Origin: Rhizobium sp. CIAT894
GTDB taxonomy: Bacteria; Pseudomonadota; Alphaproteobacteria; Rhizobiales; Rhizobiaceae
Direction: 5' to 3'
Assembly: GCF_000172795.2 (NCBI RefSeq)
Contig: NZ_CP020947.1
Span: 2,607,001 to 2,671,000 of the forward strand
DNA length: 64,000 nucleotides
Part shown: positions 1 to 9,202 of the stretch, piece by piece
Layout of the letters: every line of letters begins with the position of its first letter
Numbering within the stretch: the stretch's first letter is position 1
The notes under the pieces: model-generated
Databases searched by the model: none
What the model was told of the DNA's origin: nothing
What the model saw: only the letters and a program-made list of their open reading frames with translations
Translations under genes and position numbers: made by a program

Positions 1-167
1 GCCGCGACCATCTCCTTGTCCGGTTCGGCGCCCCTGGCATTGGTGAGATCGACTTGCCATCCGCGATAGGTGAAAGCGAGTGGATCGGCCGCCGCCGCTC
101 CCGTTGCCGCCAGCATGACAGCGATGGCGGCCCAAAGGGGCGCCATCATTTTCGAAATCGGTTGCAT
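1..167 (-). CDS. secreted protein of unknown function, cut by the window edge
   Basis: The reverse strand reads from an ATG at 167 into the window edge. The first residues (MQPISKMMAPLWAAIAVMLA, then ATGAAAADPL) are a clear signal peptide: short basic start, hydrophobic core, AAAAD cleavage region. About 28 residues of mature protein are visible (FTYRGWQVDLTNARGAEPDK). ATGs at 149 and 146 are alternative starts. The mature part is too short to name a family. It is transcribed away from the neighbouring gene at 285-632. Confidence 0.6.
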   Translation of the reverse strand, partial: MQPISKMMAPLWAAIAVMLAATGAAAADPLAFTYRGWQVDLTNARGAEPDKEMVA

Positions 168-284
168 GGCCCATCCCGCATGTCGTGCATGGACTGTCGC
201 ACAGGCAAAGGGAGCGTACAATCGCGTCAGTGAAGCCCTGATGTCGCGTACGTGATATCGGAAAAAGGCTTGGCCGGATCGCGC

Positions 285-632
285 TCAGACCTTTTCCTTC
301 TTCTTGACCTTTTCCTTCGGCTCGACCGGCGCATCGGGCGTCGGGGCCAGAAGCTTGCGCAGCGATGCGATCTTGTCCTTCACCAGCGGTCGGAAGCGCG
401 TCGCACGATAGGGCATGTCGGCCGCACCGTAACCTTCCGGCCCGTCATCATTGCCGCGATGGATCTCCGCAAGTTTTACCCCGATAAAGGTGCCATCGAC
501 ATAATGGGTATATTCGCCGACCCAGCGGATCGTATAGATTTCGCCCTTGCGGATGAGCTGATCGATGCTGACATGCTTGAAGGTATCGTTGATGCAGACG
601 ACCTTCTGGCCGACATGGAAATCATAGCTCAT
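285..632 (-). CDS. conserved hypothetical protein, 115 aa
   Basis: A soluble basic protein without signal peptide or membrane segment. The first two thirds look like a small beta-rich domain (VGQKVVCIND, GEIYTIRWVGEY, THYVDGTFIGVKL); the end is a lysine-rich tail (PKEKVKKKEKV). The style resembles short SH3-like hypothetical proteins common in rhizobia, but I do not recognise a named family. The ATG at 632 follows an AGAGAG-type ribosome site. It reads away from the extensin-like gene's promoter side and is probably transcribed alone. Function unknown. Confidence 0.7.
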   Translation of the reverse strand: MSYDFHVGQKVVCINDTFKHVSIDQLIRKGEIYTIRWVGEYTHYVDGTFIGVKLAEIHRGNDDGPEGYGAADMPYRATRFRPLVKDKIASLRKLLAPTPDAPVEPKEKVKKKEKV

Positions 633-732
633 GGATCAAACTCTCTAAGGCAACCGCCTGACCGATCTATAGCGCGCCAGACAGCAGGGATGAACCTTTT
701 TCTGCGCGCCCTGCGGTTCAAGACGATATGGA

Positions 733-2082
733 TCAGTCGCAATAGACCTTGCCGCTCTTGCGGGAGCGCAGGTCGAAGTGGAAGTGGTTCCAGTGTTCCG
801 GGTTGCTGCCGGGGCCGAGCACGGTGTTGAAATAACGACAGCTGTCGGTGCGCACCGCCTTCAGGAGCCGGCCTTCGCGCAGCGAGAACAGGCCCTTCTT
901 GCGCACGTCGATCTCATGGCCGTTCTTCAGCACGAACTTGCCGACGTCGATCGCGTTGCCGCGGGCGTGTTCCGACATCGGATTGTATTTCTGCCGGCTG
1001 TTGTTCATGCGCCGGCAGGAATAGCCGCCGAGCGGCTGGATCGTCCTGATGCCGCTCCAGTAGCGGAAGCGGGCGGACGGCGCCAGCTCGTTCTTCACCC
1101 ATTTGGCGAAGGCGAGCGTCACCTGGCAGTTCAGCGTCACGGCCGGCTGCACGCCGATATTGCCGGAAAGCCCCTTCAGCGACACCGGATAGGGTACCTG
1201 GCAGGCCGGGCCTTGCGAGATCGGCGGCTTGTCGTCGAAGAGCACACCCATGCGCTTCAGCTCGCGCCGGCAGGCAAGCTCGGAGGCCGGCATGACGCTG
1301 GGGTCGACGGGTGCTGCCGGTTCGCTCATCATCGGGTTGTTCGGCCGCAGCATCGCGACCTCTTCGCTTTCATCCTCTTCGGGAACGCGGGTGGGCGCCA
1401 CCACCGGGCTGCCGTCGCTCCAGGCGGGCGCCCGGCTCATCTGCGCTTGTGCCGCCGGCTGCGGCATCGCCCGCGGTACCGGCTGACGCACGGGTTGGTT
1501 CAGTTGCATCGGATTGTCGGTGCCGATGCCGTCGACGACGGGTTCGGTGGCGTTGCCCTCGGCGATCTGCTGCTGTTGCTCCTGCGCCAATCCGACGACT
1601 GGCTCGGCTCCAAGCTCATCATCCATGTTGACGCCGCCGGACGGGATCGCAAGGTTCTTCGTGCCGCCCCAGTTGCCGCTCGGCTGGCCCGCCGCCAATG
1701 CCTCGTCGCTGTCGATCATCGGCAGCCTGCGCACACTGCCTGCACCCGCCGCAGGCGCGCTCCGGGCCGCCGGCGCCAAATGACCGGTGCCGGCAAGATT
1801 CGGCGTGTCAAGATAATCGACGGAACCCTGGTTATTGCCGACAGGCGCACTGGAAACGGGATAGGCGGCCTGGCTTTCCGCGGGTGCAAGGCGCTCCGCA
1901 CGCGCCATCCCGACGGAAGGCGCCATGCGCGCAGCGCCCCGTGCCGGCGATATCGAACTCACCCTGGTGCCGTTGTCGACATTCGCCGGAGGCACCAGCC
2001 CGTCGCTGATCGAACAGGTCGTCAGCGCCGCCGAGAGCAGCACAGGCAGGAGGACTCGCCGAGGAAAGGAAACAAACGCCAT
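733..2082 (-). CDS. extensin-like C-terminal domain protein, exported
   Basis: A 449-aa exported protein. Residues 1-27 are a basic start plus hydrophobic core; LTTC gives a weak lipobox, so it may be a lipoprotein. Residues 30-265 are a long low-complexity Pro/Ala/Gln linker. The last 180 residues match the extensin-like C-terminal family: several cysteines, the motif SEHARGNAIDVG and near the end EHWNHFHFD. The His/Asp and HxH pattern resembles the LAS/M15 metallopeptidase fold, so a cell-wall role is plausible but inferred. The family is widespread in Rhizobiales with no firm function. Single gene, long spacer on both sides. Confidence 0.8.
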   Translation of the reverse strand: MAFVSFPRRVLLPVLLSAALTTCSISDGLVPPANVDNGTRVSSISPARGAARMAPSVGMARAERLAPAESQAAYPVSSAPVGNNQGSVDYLDTPNLAGTGHLAPAARSAPAAGAGSVRRLPMIDSDEALAAGQPSGNWGGTKNLAIPSGGVNMDDELGAEPVVGLAQEQQQQIAEGNATEPVVDGIGTDNPMQLNQPVRQPVPRAMPQPAAQAQMSRAPAWSDGSPVVAPTRVPEEDESEEVAMLRPNNPMMSEPAAPVDPSVMPASELACRRELKRMGVLFDDKPPISQGPACQVPYPVSLKGLSGNIGVQPAVTLNCQVTLAFAKWVKNELAPSARFRYWSGIRTIQPLGGYSCRRMNNSRQKYNPMSEHARGNAIDVGKFVLKNGHEIDVRKKGLFSLREGRLLKAVRTDSCRYFNTVLGPGSNPEHWNHFHFDLRSRKSGKVYCD

Positions 2083-2191
2083 ACTCTTACCGCTTCCGCA
2101 GGCCGGCAGTGACCAGAAAAACTCGGTCCAATTTTAATTAAAAACGGTGAACGAAAACTTACCCGCACAATCTGAACGGGACAAATATAGA

Positions 2192-2213
2192 AAAGGCCGC
2201 TTTCGCGGCCTTT
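2192..2213 (-). terminator. rho-independent terminator of the chemoreceptor gene
   Basis: A perfect 9-bp stem (AAAGGCCGC / GCGGCCTTT) with a 4-nt loop lies 16 bp beyond the stop codon of the chemoreceptor gene. In the transcript's sense (reverse strand) it is followed by a T-rich run, which fits an intrinsic terminator. Confidence 0.8.
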
Positions 2214-2228
2214 GATCTGTCGTTTAAC

Positions 2229-4049
2229 TCACGCTGCCCGTGTGTGTCGGGCTTGAGGCGATTGCCCCGCCCCACGCAGACGGAAATTCGAAAGCAGCGT
2301 CTTCAACTGGGTGCTTTCGTCGGCGAGCGTGCGGCTTGCCGCCGTCGTCTCCTCGACCATCGCGGCATTCTGCTGCGTCATCTGATCCATATGGTTGACC
2401 GAACCGTTGATCTCGTTCAGCCCAGTCGACTGCTCGCGTGCTGCCGTCGCGATCGACACGACATGGTCGTTGACCTGATTGACCAGCGCCTCGATCTCCA
2501 GCAGCGCATCGCCGGTCGAGCGCACCAGCGCGACCCCGCCCTCGACTTCCGTCGCCGACCGGCTGATCAGTTCTTTGATCTCCTTGGCCGCATTGGCCGA
2601 ACGCTGGGCAAGTTCACGCACTTCCTGAGCGACGACGGCAAAGCCGCGGCCCGCCTCGCCTGCCCGCGCCGCCTCGACGCCGGCATTCAGCGCCAGAAGA
2701 TTCGTCTGGAAGGCGATCTCGTCGATGACGGAGATGATCTGGTTGATGCGGCTCGAGGATTCCTCGATGCGGCCCATCGCCGTCACCGCATTGCGGACGA
2801 TGTCGCCGGAGCGTCCGGCGCTCGCCTTCGTCTCGGCCACCATTTCGCGTGCTTCGTTCGCCCGCTCGGATGCCGTCTTGACCGTCGCGGTGATCTCGTC
2901 GAGCGCTGCCGCCGTCTCTTCGAGCGCGGCCGCCTGCTGTTCGGTGCGCTTCGACAGATTGCCGGTCGCCTCGCTGATGTCGGAGGCGCTGTCGTTGACG
3001 ACGCGGCTCGATTCGGCGATCGCATGGATCACCCCGTTCAGCGCATCGACGGCCACATTGAAGTCACCCCTCAGCTTGGCATAATCCTCGCCGATATCGC
3101 CGATCGCAACCGTCAGGTCGCCGCCCGCGAGCTTTTCCAGCCCGACGCCAAGTGCCTGCATCGCCCGGGTCTGACGCTCGGAGGCCGAACGCAGGCTTGC
3201 CTCGTTGCCGCGGCGTTCGTCTTCGATCTGCCGCTGCCTCTCGTCTTCCCGCCCGCGCAACGCGCTGCGCTCGTCGACGGAATCGCGCAGCACCAGCAAC
3301 GCCTTGGCCATCTGGCCGATCTCGTCGCGACGATCGCTGCCTGATATCTCCACCGATGCCTCTTCGGAGGCGATCGCGTTCATCGCCGTCTTCAGCCGAG
3401 CGATCGGCACTGTGACGCTGCGGACGATCGCATAGGCGATAGCCATCGTGGCAACAGCGCCGAGCAGGCAGAGCACCGCCGCCCAGATTGCGTTCTGACG
3501 ATAGAGCGCGGCAAGGTCATCGGCATAAACGCCGGTACCAACGATCCAGCCCCAAGGCTCGAAACCGGCGACATAGGAATATTTCAGCACCGGCTCGTCG
3601 GCGCCCGGTTTCGGCCAGTAATAATCGACGAAGCCCTTGCCGTCCTTCTTCACCTTGTTGACGAATTCGACGAACAGGAACTTGCCTGTGGGATCCTTCA
3701 TCTGCGAGATGTCGGTTCCATTAAGCGCCGGCTTGATCGGGTGCATCACCATAGTGGGATGCATGTCGTTGATCCAGAAATAGCCGTCTGCGCCGTAGCG
3801 CATCGCGCCGATCACGTCCTTGGCGGCCGCCTGCGCCTGCTCGCGGGTCATGGTGCCCGCCTGCTCCATCTTGTAATATTTGTCGAAAATGCCGATCGCC
3901 GTCGCCTCCATCTTCTCCAGCCCCGCCTTCCGCTCCGCTTGCAGCTCGGAATAGGAATAGTTCAGAAAGAAGACCATCGTTGCCGCAAGCACGGCAAGGG
4001 TGAAGCCGACAAGGCAGTAAAGGCGGGTGGAAATCTTGACGTTGCGCAT
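2229..4049 (-). CDS. methyl-accepting chemotaxis protein with periplasmic Cache sensor
   Basis: A 606-aa membrane chemoreceptor. TM1 lies at about 10-31. A periplasmic single-Cache domain follows ([20 protein letters not shown], then [12 protein letters not shown] before TM2), the type that binds small organic acids. TM2 is at about 190-212, then a HAMP region. The cytoplasmic signalling hairpin carries the diagnostic stretch [20 protein letters not shown]. There is no CheR-binding pentapeptide at the C-terminus. The ATG at 4049 was chosen because GGGAACC precedes it and TM1 follows at once; the upstream in-frame extension has no sense as protein. It signals to CheA/CheW encoded elsewhere. 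Monocistronic. Confidence 0.93.
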   Translation of the reverse strand: MRNVKISTRLYCLVGFTLAVLAATMVFFLNYSYSELQAERKAGLEKMEATAIGIFDKYYKMEQAGTMTREQAQAAAKDVIGAMRYGADGYFWINDMHPTMVMHPIKPALNGTDISQMKDPTGKFLFVEFVNKVKKDGKGFVDYYWPKPGADEPVLKYSYVAGFEPWGWIVGTGVYADDLAALYRQNAIWAAVLCLLGAVATMAIAYAIVRSVTVPIARLKTAMNAIASEEASVEISGSDRRDEIGQMAKALLVLRDSVDERSALRGREDERQRQIEDERRGNEASLRSASERQTRAMQALGVGLEKLAGGDLTVAIGDIGEDYAKLRGDFNVAVDALNGVIHAIAESSRVVNDSASDISEATGNLSKRTEQQAAALEETAAALDEITATVKTASERANEAREMVAETKASAGRSGDIVRNAVTAMGRIEESSSRINQIISVIDEIAFQTNLLALNAGVEAARAGEAGRGFAVVAQEVRELAQRSANAAKEIKELISRSATEVEGGVALVRSTGDALLEIEALVNQVNDHVVSIATAAREQSTGLNEINGSVNHMDQMTQQNAAMVEETTAASRTLADESTQLKTLLSNFRLRGAGQSPQARHTRAA

Positions 4050-4321
4050 GAGGTTCCCGGCGATTCTAAAACATTTGCAATTCGTCACATACTGGAACAG
4101 CTGAATTACCGGACGGTAAAGTTGGATTAGTGGGTTCTCACATAACGCAAGGTGAGGTCCGGCTGTAAAATTCAACCGGCTGAAATCCAACGGAATTTAA
4201 ATCGTCGCGACCTGCCATATTTGGTCCGCAGCCGACCCTCTCACCGAAAAGGATTGGTGCGGGCACCCGAGTTCGCTAACCTTGGCTGCAGAATCGTATC
4301 CGAATATTGAGGGAACCTTCC

Positions 4322-4708
4322 ATGACTGAAGCCGCCAAGCCGAGAGGCGAACTGACGCTGCGCACACTCGCAATGCCTGGCGATGCCAATCCGGCCGGCG
4401 ATATTTTCGGTGGCTGGGTCATGGCGCAGATGGACCTTGCCTCCGGCATCCGCGCCGCCGAGCGCGCCAAGGGCCGCGTCGTCACCGCCGCCGTCAAGGA
4501 AATGGCCTTCGAGCTGCCGGTCAAGATCGGCGATACGCTGTCGGTCTATACCGATGTCGAGCGAGTCGGCCGCACCTCGATCACGCTGATCGTCGAAGCC
4601 TGGGCACATCGTTCGCGCTACGCCAAGATGGAAAAGGTCACCGCCGCCACCTTCATCATGGTGGCGCTCGATGAAGAGGGCAAGCCGAAGATCGTCCCCG
4701 CGGAGTGA
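4322..4708 (+). CDS. acyl-CoA thioesterase, YciA-like hot-dog protein
   Basis: A 128-aa hot-dog-fold protein of the YciA/BFIT type, which hydrolyses acyl-CoAs in the cytosol. The signature DANPAGDIFGGWVMAQMD holds the catalytic Asp region and the helix that starts the fold; VTAAVKEMAFELPVKIGDTL and TSITLIVEAWAHR follow in the usual order, and the length is that of the family. The ATG at 4322 has GAGGGAACC upstream; the TTG at 4307 lies in front of that site and was rejected. Probably the first gene of a pair with the membrane protein 24 bp downstream. Confidence 0.88.
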   Translation: MTEAAKPRGELTLRTLAMPGDANPAGDIFGGWVMAQMDLASGIRAAERAKGRVVTAAVKEMAFELPVKIGDTLSVYTDVERVGRTSITLIVEAWAHRSRYAKMEKVTAATFIMVALDEEGKPKIVPAE

Positions 4709-4732
4709 CAATTAAAGGCTAGGGGATAAGGG

Positions 4733-5320
4733 ATGGAAACGGTCAGCTCGCCGGATGTCTTCCTTCACATCAAGGTGGTGATGGCCATGGTCATCAGCCT
4801 TTCGCTGGCGAGGCTCCTGACCGGCGTTGCCGGCATCGTTCAGCATCCCGGCAAGGCGAAGGTCTACGCCGTTCATCTCGGCTGGGCGCTGTCGCTGTTC
4901 CTGTTCATCATCCATATCTGGTGGTGGGAATACCGCCTGCAGGCCGTGCCGGCCATCGGCTTCGGCATCTATCTCTTCCTCGTCTGCTTCTGCAGCCTAT
5001 TCTTCCTGCTCTGCGCCCTGCTCTTCCCGGCATCGCTCGACGAATATGGCGGCTACGAGGAATATTTCATTTCCCGCCGCAAATGGTTCTTCGGTATCCT
5101 CGGTCTTATCTATGCCGTCGATATCCTCGACACGGCGATCAAGGGGCCGGAGCGTATTCTCTCGCTCGGCTGGGAATATCCCGCCCGCAACATCGCCTAC
5201 ATCCTGCTGTGCGCCCTCGCCGCCTGGACCCCCAACCGCCGCTTCCACACCACCTTCGTCATCGCCAACCTGCTCTACCAGGTGAGCTTCATCTTCCGGC
5301 TTTACGATGCGCTGGAGTGA
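4733..5320 (+). CDS. six-TM integral membrane protein, unknown function
   Basis: A 195-aa polytopic membrane protein with about six hydrophobic segments (near residues 10-32, 42-65, 70-95, 112-132, 145-162, 170-192). The loops are short, and Trp/Tyr clusters such as HIWWWEYRLQ stand at a membrane interface. No signal peptide, catalytic motif or named family is recognised. It starts 24 bp after the thioesterase stop with AGGGGATAAGGG in front, so the two are probably co-transcribed. The gene ends in a repeat-rich spacer. Confidence 0.75.
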   Translation: METVSSPDVFLHIKVVMAMVISLSLARLLTGVAGIVQHPGKAKVYAVHLGWALSLFLFIIHIWWWEYRLQAVPAIGFGIYLFLVCFCSLFFLLCALLFPASLDEYGGYEEYFISRRKWFFGILGLIYAVDILDTAIKGPERILSLGWEYPARNIAYILLCALAAWTPNRRFHTTFVIANLLYQVSFIFRLYDALE

Positions 5321-5455
5321 GGCCAGGTCCCGCGAAGCGGGAGCGATCGATCCAGTGAATCGATTGCAGCGACGAACGCCCTGAGCTGGAAGCGAAGGGC
5401 CGGGCAGCGGCTTGCTCCACAAACCTGCGTCTCAAGCCCGCGACCTCTCTCCAGC

Positions 5456-5503
5456 CTCATCCCGAGGCGCCCCGCAGGGGCCTCGAAGGACGGGGCTGGC
5501 CAC
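5456..5503. repeat. palindromic intergenic repeat, type A
   Basis: Copy of a repeat seen many times in this window: CTCATCC.GAGG, then GCCCCGCAGGGGC, then CTCGAAGGACG.GG. It lies in the 346-base spacer 5321-5666, which otherwise holds only the type B copy and unassigned sequence. Confidence 0.75.
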
Positions 5504-5549
5504 CCGCTTCGCCAAATTCCAAGGCTGGCATGGCGCCAAGCCACCGGCC

Positions 5550-5596
5550 CCCGTGGTTCGAGACGGCCCTTCAGGTCTCCTCACCATGAGGGCTGG
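5550..5596. repeat. palindromic intergenic repeat, type B
   Basis: CCGTGGTTCGAGACGGCCCT, then CAGGTCTCCTCACCATGAGGG. The same type recurs at 31491-31537 and 31721-31770. Confidence 0.7.
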
Positions 5597-5666
5597 TCGT
5601 GTGCCGTGCCGCCTCGCCTCTCCGCACAGTGCCTGTCACTCAGAAGAGCAAGGAAATCGCTGCCAC

Positions 5667-6851
5667 TCACACCTTCAAAAACTGCGATCCCTTATCAAAC
5701 CCCAGCCCCGGAAAGATTTTCCCCGTCAGATCGCCCACGCCGACATCGAACTGCTGATAGAGCATCGCCGCCGCCACCTCGCGCACGTCGGCGGTCGGCA
5801 TCAGGTCGCGGTCGTCGAGCAGCTGGCCGTCACTGAGCCCGGGCCACTTGCCGAGGATACGGCCGCCGGAGACCGCGCCGCCGGCAAGAAGGGCGCAGCC
5901 GCCGGTGCCGTGGTCGGTGCCGCCGGAGCCGTTCTGGCGGACGGTGCGGCCGAATTCGGTCATGGCGAGCACCATCGTCTTTGACCAGATCTCCGGCCCG
6001 AGCGTCGTCTTCAGCGTGTTGATCGCCTGCGCGAGATCCTGTGCCGGCCGCTTGAACTGGCCGGCCTGGCCGATATGCGTGTCCCAGCCCGATATCGAGA
6101 AACTGGCAATCCGATAGTCACCCTTCAGCATGTTGGCCGCGAGCGCTGCCACATCTGCAACCTTCTCGCCGCGCTGGCCGTCCGGCTCGACCATCATCGA
6201 GGCAGCGTCGGCGCGCGTCGCCTCGGCAAGGGCTGCCGCAAAGGGCGGATCGCCGCCATAGAGCCGCGTCAGGAACTGCATCTCGTCACGCGCCGGCGCC
6301 AGATTGGAATCCGAGGCCCAGACATCGACATCGTTCGGCCCGGAAAGGATCAGCTCCGTCGAGGTGTTGACGTCGATCGCCTTGCGCGCATCCGAGCGCG
6401 GAATGACGGCGAGCGCCCGGTTCAGCCAGCCGGTCTTTTCCTCGGCGACATGCTCGCTGCCTGACTCCAGCATGTCCTGCCCGTCGAAATGGCTGCGCTG
6501 GTCGCGATAGGGCGTCGACACCGCATGCACGAAAGCAAGCTCCCGGCTCTTCCAGAGCGGCATGAGATCGGCGGCGGCGGGATTGAGGCCGAAATGCCCA
6601 TCGAGATCGAGAAGTCCGGTATCGGGCGTCAGCGCCAAGGTCGGCCGGAGCGCGGCAAAGCCGGCATCGCCATAGGGCTGCACCAGATCCAGCCCGTCCA
6701 TCGCGCCGCGCAGCACGATGGTGACGAAGCGGTTGTCGCCCGGCATCGCAGCGAAGGTGACGGGCGTGAAAACAGGAGCGGCGGCAAGACAGCAGGCAGA
6801 CGTGAGAAATCCGCGGCGCGACAGCGAGATCCGGTTCATCGACAGCGTCAT
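5667..6851 (-). CDS. DUF1501 family protein, Tat-exported
   Basis: A 394-aa protein with a twin-arginine signal (SRRGFLTSACCLAAAPVF), so it is exported folded to the periplasm. The body has the DUF1501/alkaline-phosphatase-like features: FVTIVLRGAMDGLDLVQPYG, SHFDGQDMLESG, SGWDTHIGQAG and TEFGRTVRQNGSGGTDHG. These H/D/T-rich motifs resemble the sulfatase/phosphatase metal centre, but the substrate is unknown. DUF1501 genes are almost always next to DUF1800 genes, as here: the DUF1800 gene lies upstream on the same strand, 95 bp away, with a hairpin between. Confidence 0.88.
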   Translation of the reverse strand: MTLSMNRISLSRRGFLTSACCLAAAPVFTPVTFAAMPGDNRFVTIVLRGAMDGLDLVQPYGDAGFAALRPTLALTPDTGLLDLDGHFGLNPAAADLMPLWKSRELAFVHAVSTPYRDQRSHFDGQDMLESGSEHVAEEKTGWLNRALAVIPRSDARKAIDVNTSTELILSGPNDVDVWASDSNLAPARDEMQFLTRLYGGDPPFAAALAEATRADAASMMVEPDGQRGEKVADVAALAANMLKGDYRIASFSISGWDTHIGQAGQFKRPAQDLAQAINTLKTTLGPEIWSKTMVLAMTEFGRTVRQNGSGGTDHGTGGCALLAGGAVSGGRILGKWPGLSDGQLLDDRDLMPTADVREVAAAMLYQQFDVGVGDLTGKIFPGLGFDKGSQFLKV

Positions 6852-6866
6852 GGCAGAGCCTCCTCA

Positions 6867-6911
6867 GCAGGTTCCGGAAAAGTGTCCAGCGGTTTTCCGG
6901 TCAGAACCTGC
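6867..6911. repeat. nested palindrome, type C
   Basis: GCAGGTTC-CGGAAAA ... TTTTCCG-gtca-GAACCTGC: an outer 8-bp stem and an inner 7-bp stem around GTGTCCAGCGG. A second copy at 41383-41426 has the same inner part but different, still complementary, outer arms. It lies between the DUF1800 and DUF1501 genes of one transcript. Confidence 0.75.
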
Positions 6912-6946
6912 GACAAAACAAATGAGCTAAGCCAACGAAAGTCTGC

Positions 6947-8458
6947 TTAGCGGCGATTGAATTCGGGCGAAGCCAGCACCAGCGTCAGCCCGCTGATCTT
7001 GTTCGGCGCCTGCGACACAATGCGGATCGTCTCGTCGCGCGCCGCATCGGCAAGCGTCGATTTGAGGAACTCACGCGGATCCTCGTCGCGGCCGAACTGC
7101 GCTGCCGCCCGCCTTGCCCAGGCCAGCCGCTCAGCGAGCTGGCTGCCGGTGATCCAGGCGGAAAAACCTTCCTCGAAGCCGGCCGGGCTCGGCGGCAGCC
7201 AGGTCGGCTGGCCCATGCGCTTCAGCGCGCCCTGCCCCAGCGCCCGCGCCGTCCGGAAGGCCTTGAGGCGTTTGTCCCTCGCCTCGCCGGCAGGATCCGT
7301 CGTTACCGTAGACCCCGCCATACCAGGCGTATTCGCCGCCATGTCGCCTTCTTCAGTGCCCTGCTGGTTGGCCGCCAGGAAGCTGCCGACGACGCCGTTG
7401 ACCGGCCCCGCATTCAGTGCCCGCAGCCCAGCGACGACATAGTCGAAGGGTTGGCGCGCCTTGGCGCCTTCGTTCTGCCAGGCGGCGGGATGGTCGAGCA
7501 TGGCGGTGTAGACGGCGGTGAGATCGCCATTCGTCTTCTTCCAGGCGGCTGCCATATCGGACACCATGCCTTCGTCGGGCTGGTCGGAGACGAAATGCAC
7601 TGCCAGTTTGCGGCTGATATGCGCCGCCGTCTTCGGATGGACGGACAGATCGTCGAGCATGTCGAGATAATCGTCACGCGAGCGCTTGCGCCCGCCATAG
7701 CTGACACCGAGCACCTCGTGCGCGCCGGGCTCGGAGATATTCGGCCGGAAGGCGATGTCCATCTCCTTGCGGTCGATGGTCAAGCCCGTCAGCACCATGG
7801 CCGCCGCCGTCACATCCGCCTGGCTGTAGCCGCTGCCGGCGCCGAGCGTGTGCAGTTCCAGCAGTTCGCGGCCGAGATTTTCGTTCAGCCCCTTGTTGCG
7901 CTTGATGCCGCCGGCCGAATCCGGCCCGAGCGAATCCGCCTGATCGAGATAGATCAGCATGGCCGGATGGGCGGTGGCGCTGCGCAGCAGGTCGCCGAAC
8001 CTGCCCGACATGAACGGCCGGATCGCCTCGGCCTCGTAGAGCGGCACGATGAGGCGCATCGGCAGGCTCTTATTGGCGCTGGTGGAGAAATGATCGGTCC
8101 AGAAGGTCGAAAGCCGCTCGTAGAAACCGTAAGGCGACAACACCGCCTGCATCAGCCTCAGGTTCGCATCGTGCTGGAATTGCTGCTGCGCTTGCCGCTG
8201 CACGCCCTTGCGCATCTCGCGCTGCGCCGTATCGTCGGTCACCGTCTTGGCATCCTGCCGAATCTGCTTCAGCTGCGCCTGCAGGCTGAGGATCGCGCGA
8301 TGGCGCATGTCGGGACCGCCGAGCGGAAAGTCCGGCGTCGCCACCGCCGCTTTGCTGAGCTGACCGATCAGCTCATCCTTGCTGCTGGGCGGCTGCTCGC
8401 CCGGCCGGAAACCATAGCCGAACCGGATCGCCGCCATCGTCGGGAAAGAGAGGCCCAT
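6947..8458 (-). CDS. DUF1800 family protein
   Basis: A 503-aa protein of the DUF1800 family, partner of the DUF1501 protein encoded just downstream. Typical segments: AAIRFGYGFRPGEQP at the N-terminus, YGFYERLSTFWTDHFSTS, HPAMLIYLDQADS, NKGLNENLGRELLELHTLG and HPKTAAHISRKLAVHFVSDQ. No signal peptide is obvious, although the partner has a Tat signal, so the two could be exported together. Function of the pair is unknown. ATG 8458 or the in-frame ATG seven codons later could be the start. Confidence 0.87.
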   Translation of the reverse strand: MGLSFPTMAAIRFGYGFRPGEQPPSSKDELIGQLSKAAVATPDFPLGGPDMRHRAILSLQAQLKQIRQDAKTVTDDTAQREMRKGVQRQAQQQFQHDANLRLMQAVLSPYGFYERLSTFWTDHFSTSANKSLPMRLIVPLYEAEAIRPFMSGRFGDLLRSATAHPAMLIYLDQADSLGPDSAGGIKRNKGLNENLGRELLELHTLGAGSGYSQADVTAAAMVLTGLTIDRKEMDIAFRPNISEPGAHEVLGVSYGGRKRSRDDYLDMLDDLSVHPKTAAHISRKLAVHFVSDQPDEGMVSDMAAAWKKTNGDLTAVYTAMLDHPAAWQNEGAKARQPFDYVVAGLRALNAGPVNGVVGSFLAANQQGTEEGDMAANTPGMAGSTVTTDPAGEARDKRLKAFRTARALGQGALKRMGQPTWLPPSPAGFEEGFSAWITGSQLAERLAWARRAAAQFGRDEDPREFLKSTLADAARDETIRIVSQAPNKISGLTLVLASPEFNRR

Positions 8459-8579
8459 GGCCGGTCAACTCCTGATCACGTGGTAGTGACAGGCTGCCAG
8501 CCGATTGCGACGCCAATCTGTAGGAAATGTGGCGATATCAGGACATGGACGATTTGTAATCTGTTGAAAAAGCTAAGAT

Positions 8580-8927
8580 TTACGCCCGAAAGATGAAGGA
8601 TGCTCCGATTGCGATGAGCGCGAAGCCGATCGCATGGTTCCAGGTCAGGTTCTCGCCGAGCCAGAAGATCGAGAAGCCGGCGAAGACGAGGAGCGTGATC
8701 ACCTCCTGCATCGTCTTCAGCTGCGCCGTCGTGTAGACCGCCGAGCCGATGCGGTTGGCCGGCACCGCCAGGCAATATTCGAAGAAGGCGATGCCCCAGC
8801 TGACGACGATAGCAAGGAAGATCGCACTGCCCTTGTGCTTGAGATGGCCATACCAGGCAAAGGTCATGAAGATGTTGGACGCAAACAGCATGACGACGGG
8901 CCAGAGGGCGGCGGGAGAAAAGGACAT
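8580..8927 (-). CDS. DMT-superfamily small membrane protein, DUF486
   Basis: A 115-aa protein with four hydrophobic helices (about 7-25, 35-55, 72-92, 95-114), the size of a four-TM small multidrug-resistance-type unit. MLFASNIFMTFAWYGHLKHK and EYCLAVPANRIG are typical of the DUF486 group within the drug/metabolite transporter superfamily. The cargo is unknown. It appears to be a single gene; the 275-base spacer 8928-9202 upstream shows no other feature. Confidence 0.85.
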   Translation of the reverse strand: MSFSPAALWPVVMLFASNIFMTFAWYGHLKHKGSAIFLAIVVSWGIAFFEYCLAVPANRIGSAVYTTAQLKTMQEVITLLVFAGFSIFWLGENLTWNHAIGFALIAIGASFIFRA

Positions 8928-9202
8928 GGAGCAACTCGGCTGTGGAGGAAAACGGTCGATCCGGCGAGATACCGGCGGGCCTTACCTAGCACGACGCCAT
9001 TCGACGGCAAGCCCCCAAGGCTCGGACCGATCGTCTCAGGCGGTGGGCGATGATGCAGGATAACCGCAGCCCCAAACTATCCGCCCAGACCGCCCCGCGA
9101 GACAAGATCGCAAAGCCTGTATCAATATGGCGAAATTTGCTACTTAATGTTGAAAAGGCATTCATGCGCCGGACCAGACGGCATCGATAGTTTGTAGAGC
9201 AG

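Noticed and set aside
778..2112. 444-aa forward frame opposite the extensin-like gene
   Set aside because: Antisense shadow of the extensin-like gene; Arg/His/Gly-rich composition and no family features.
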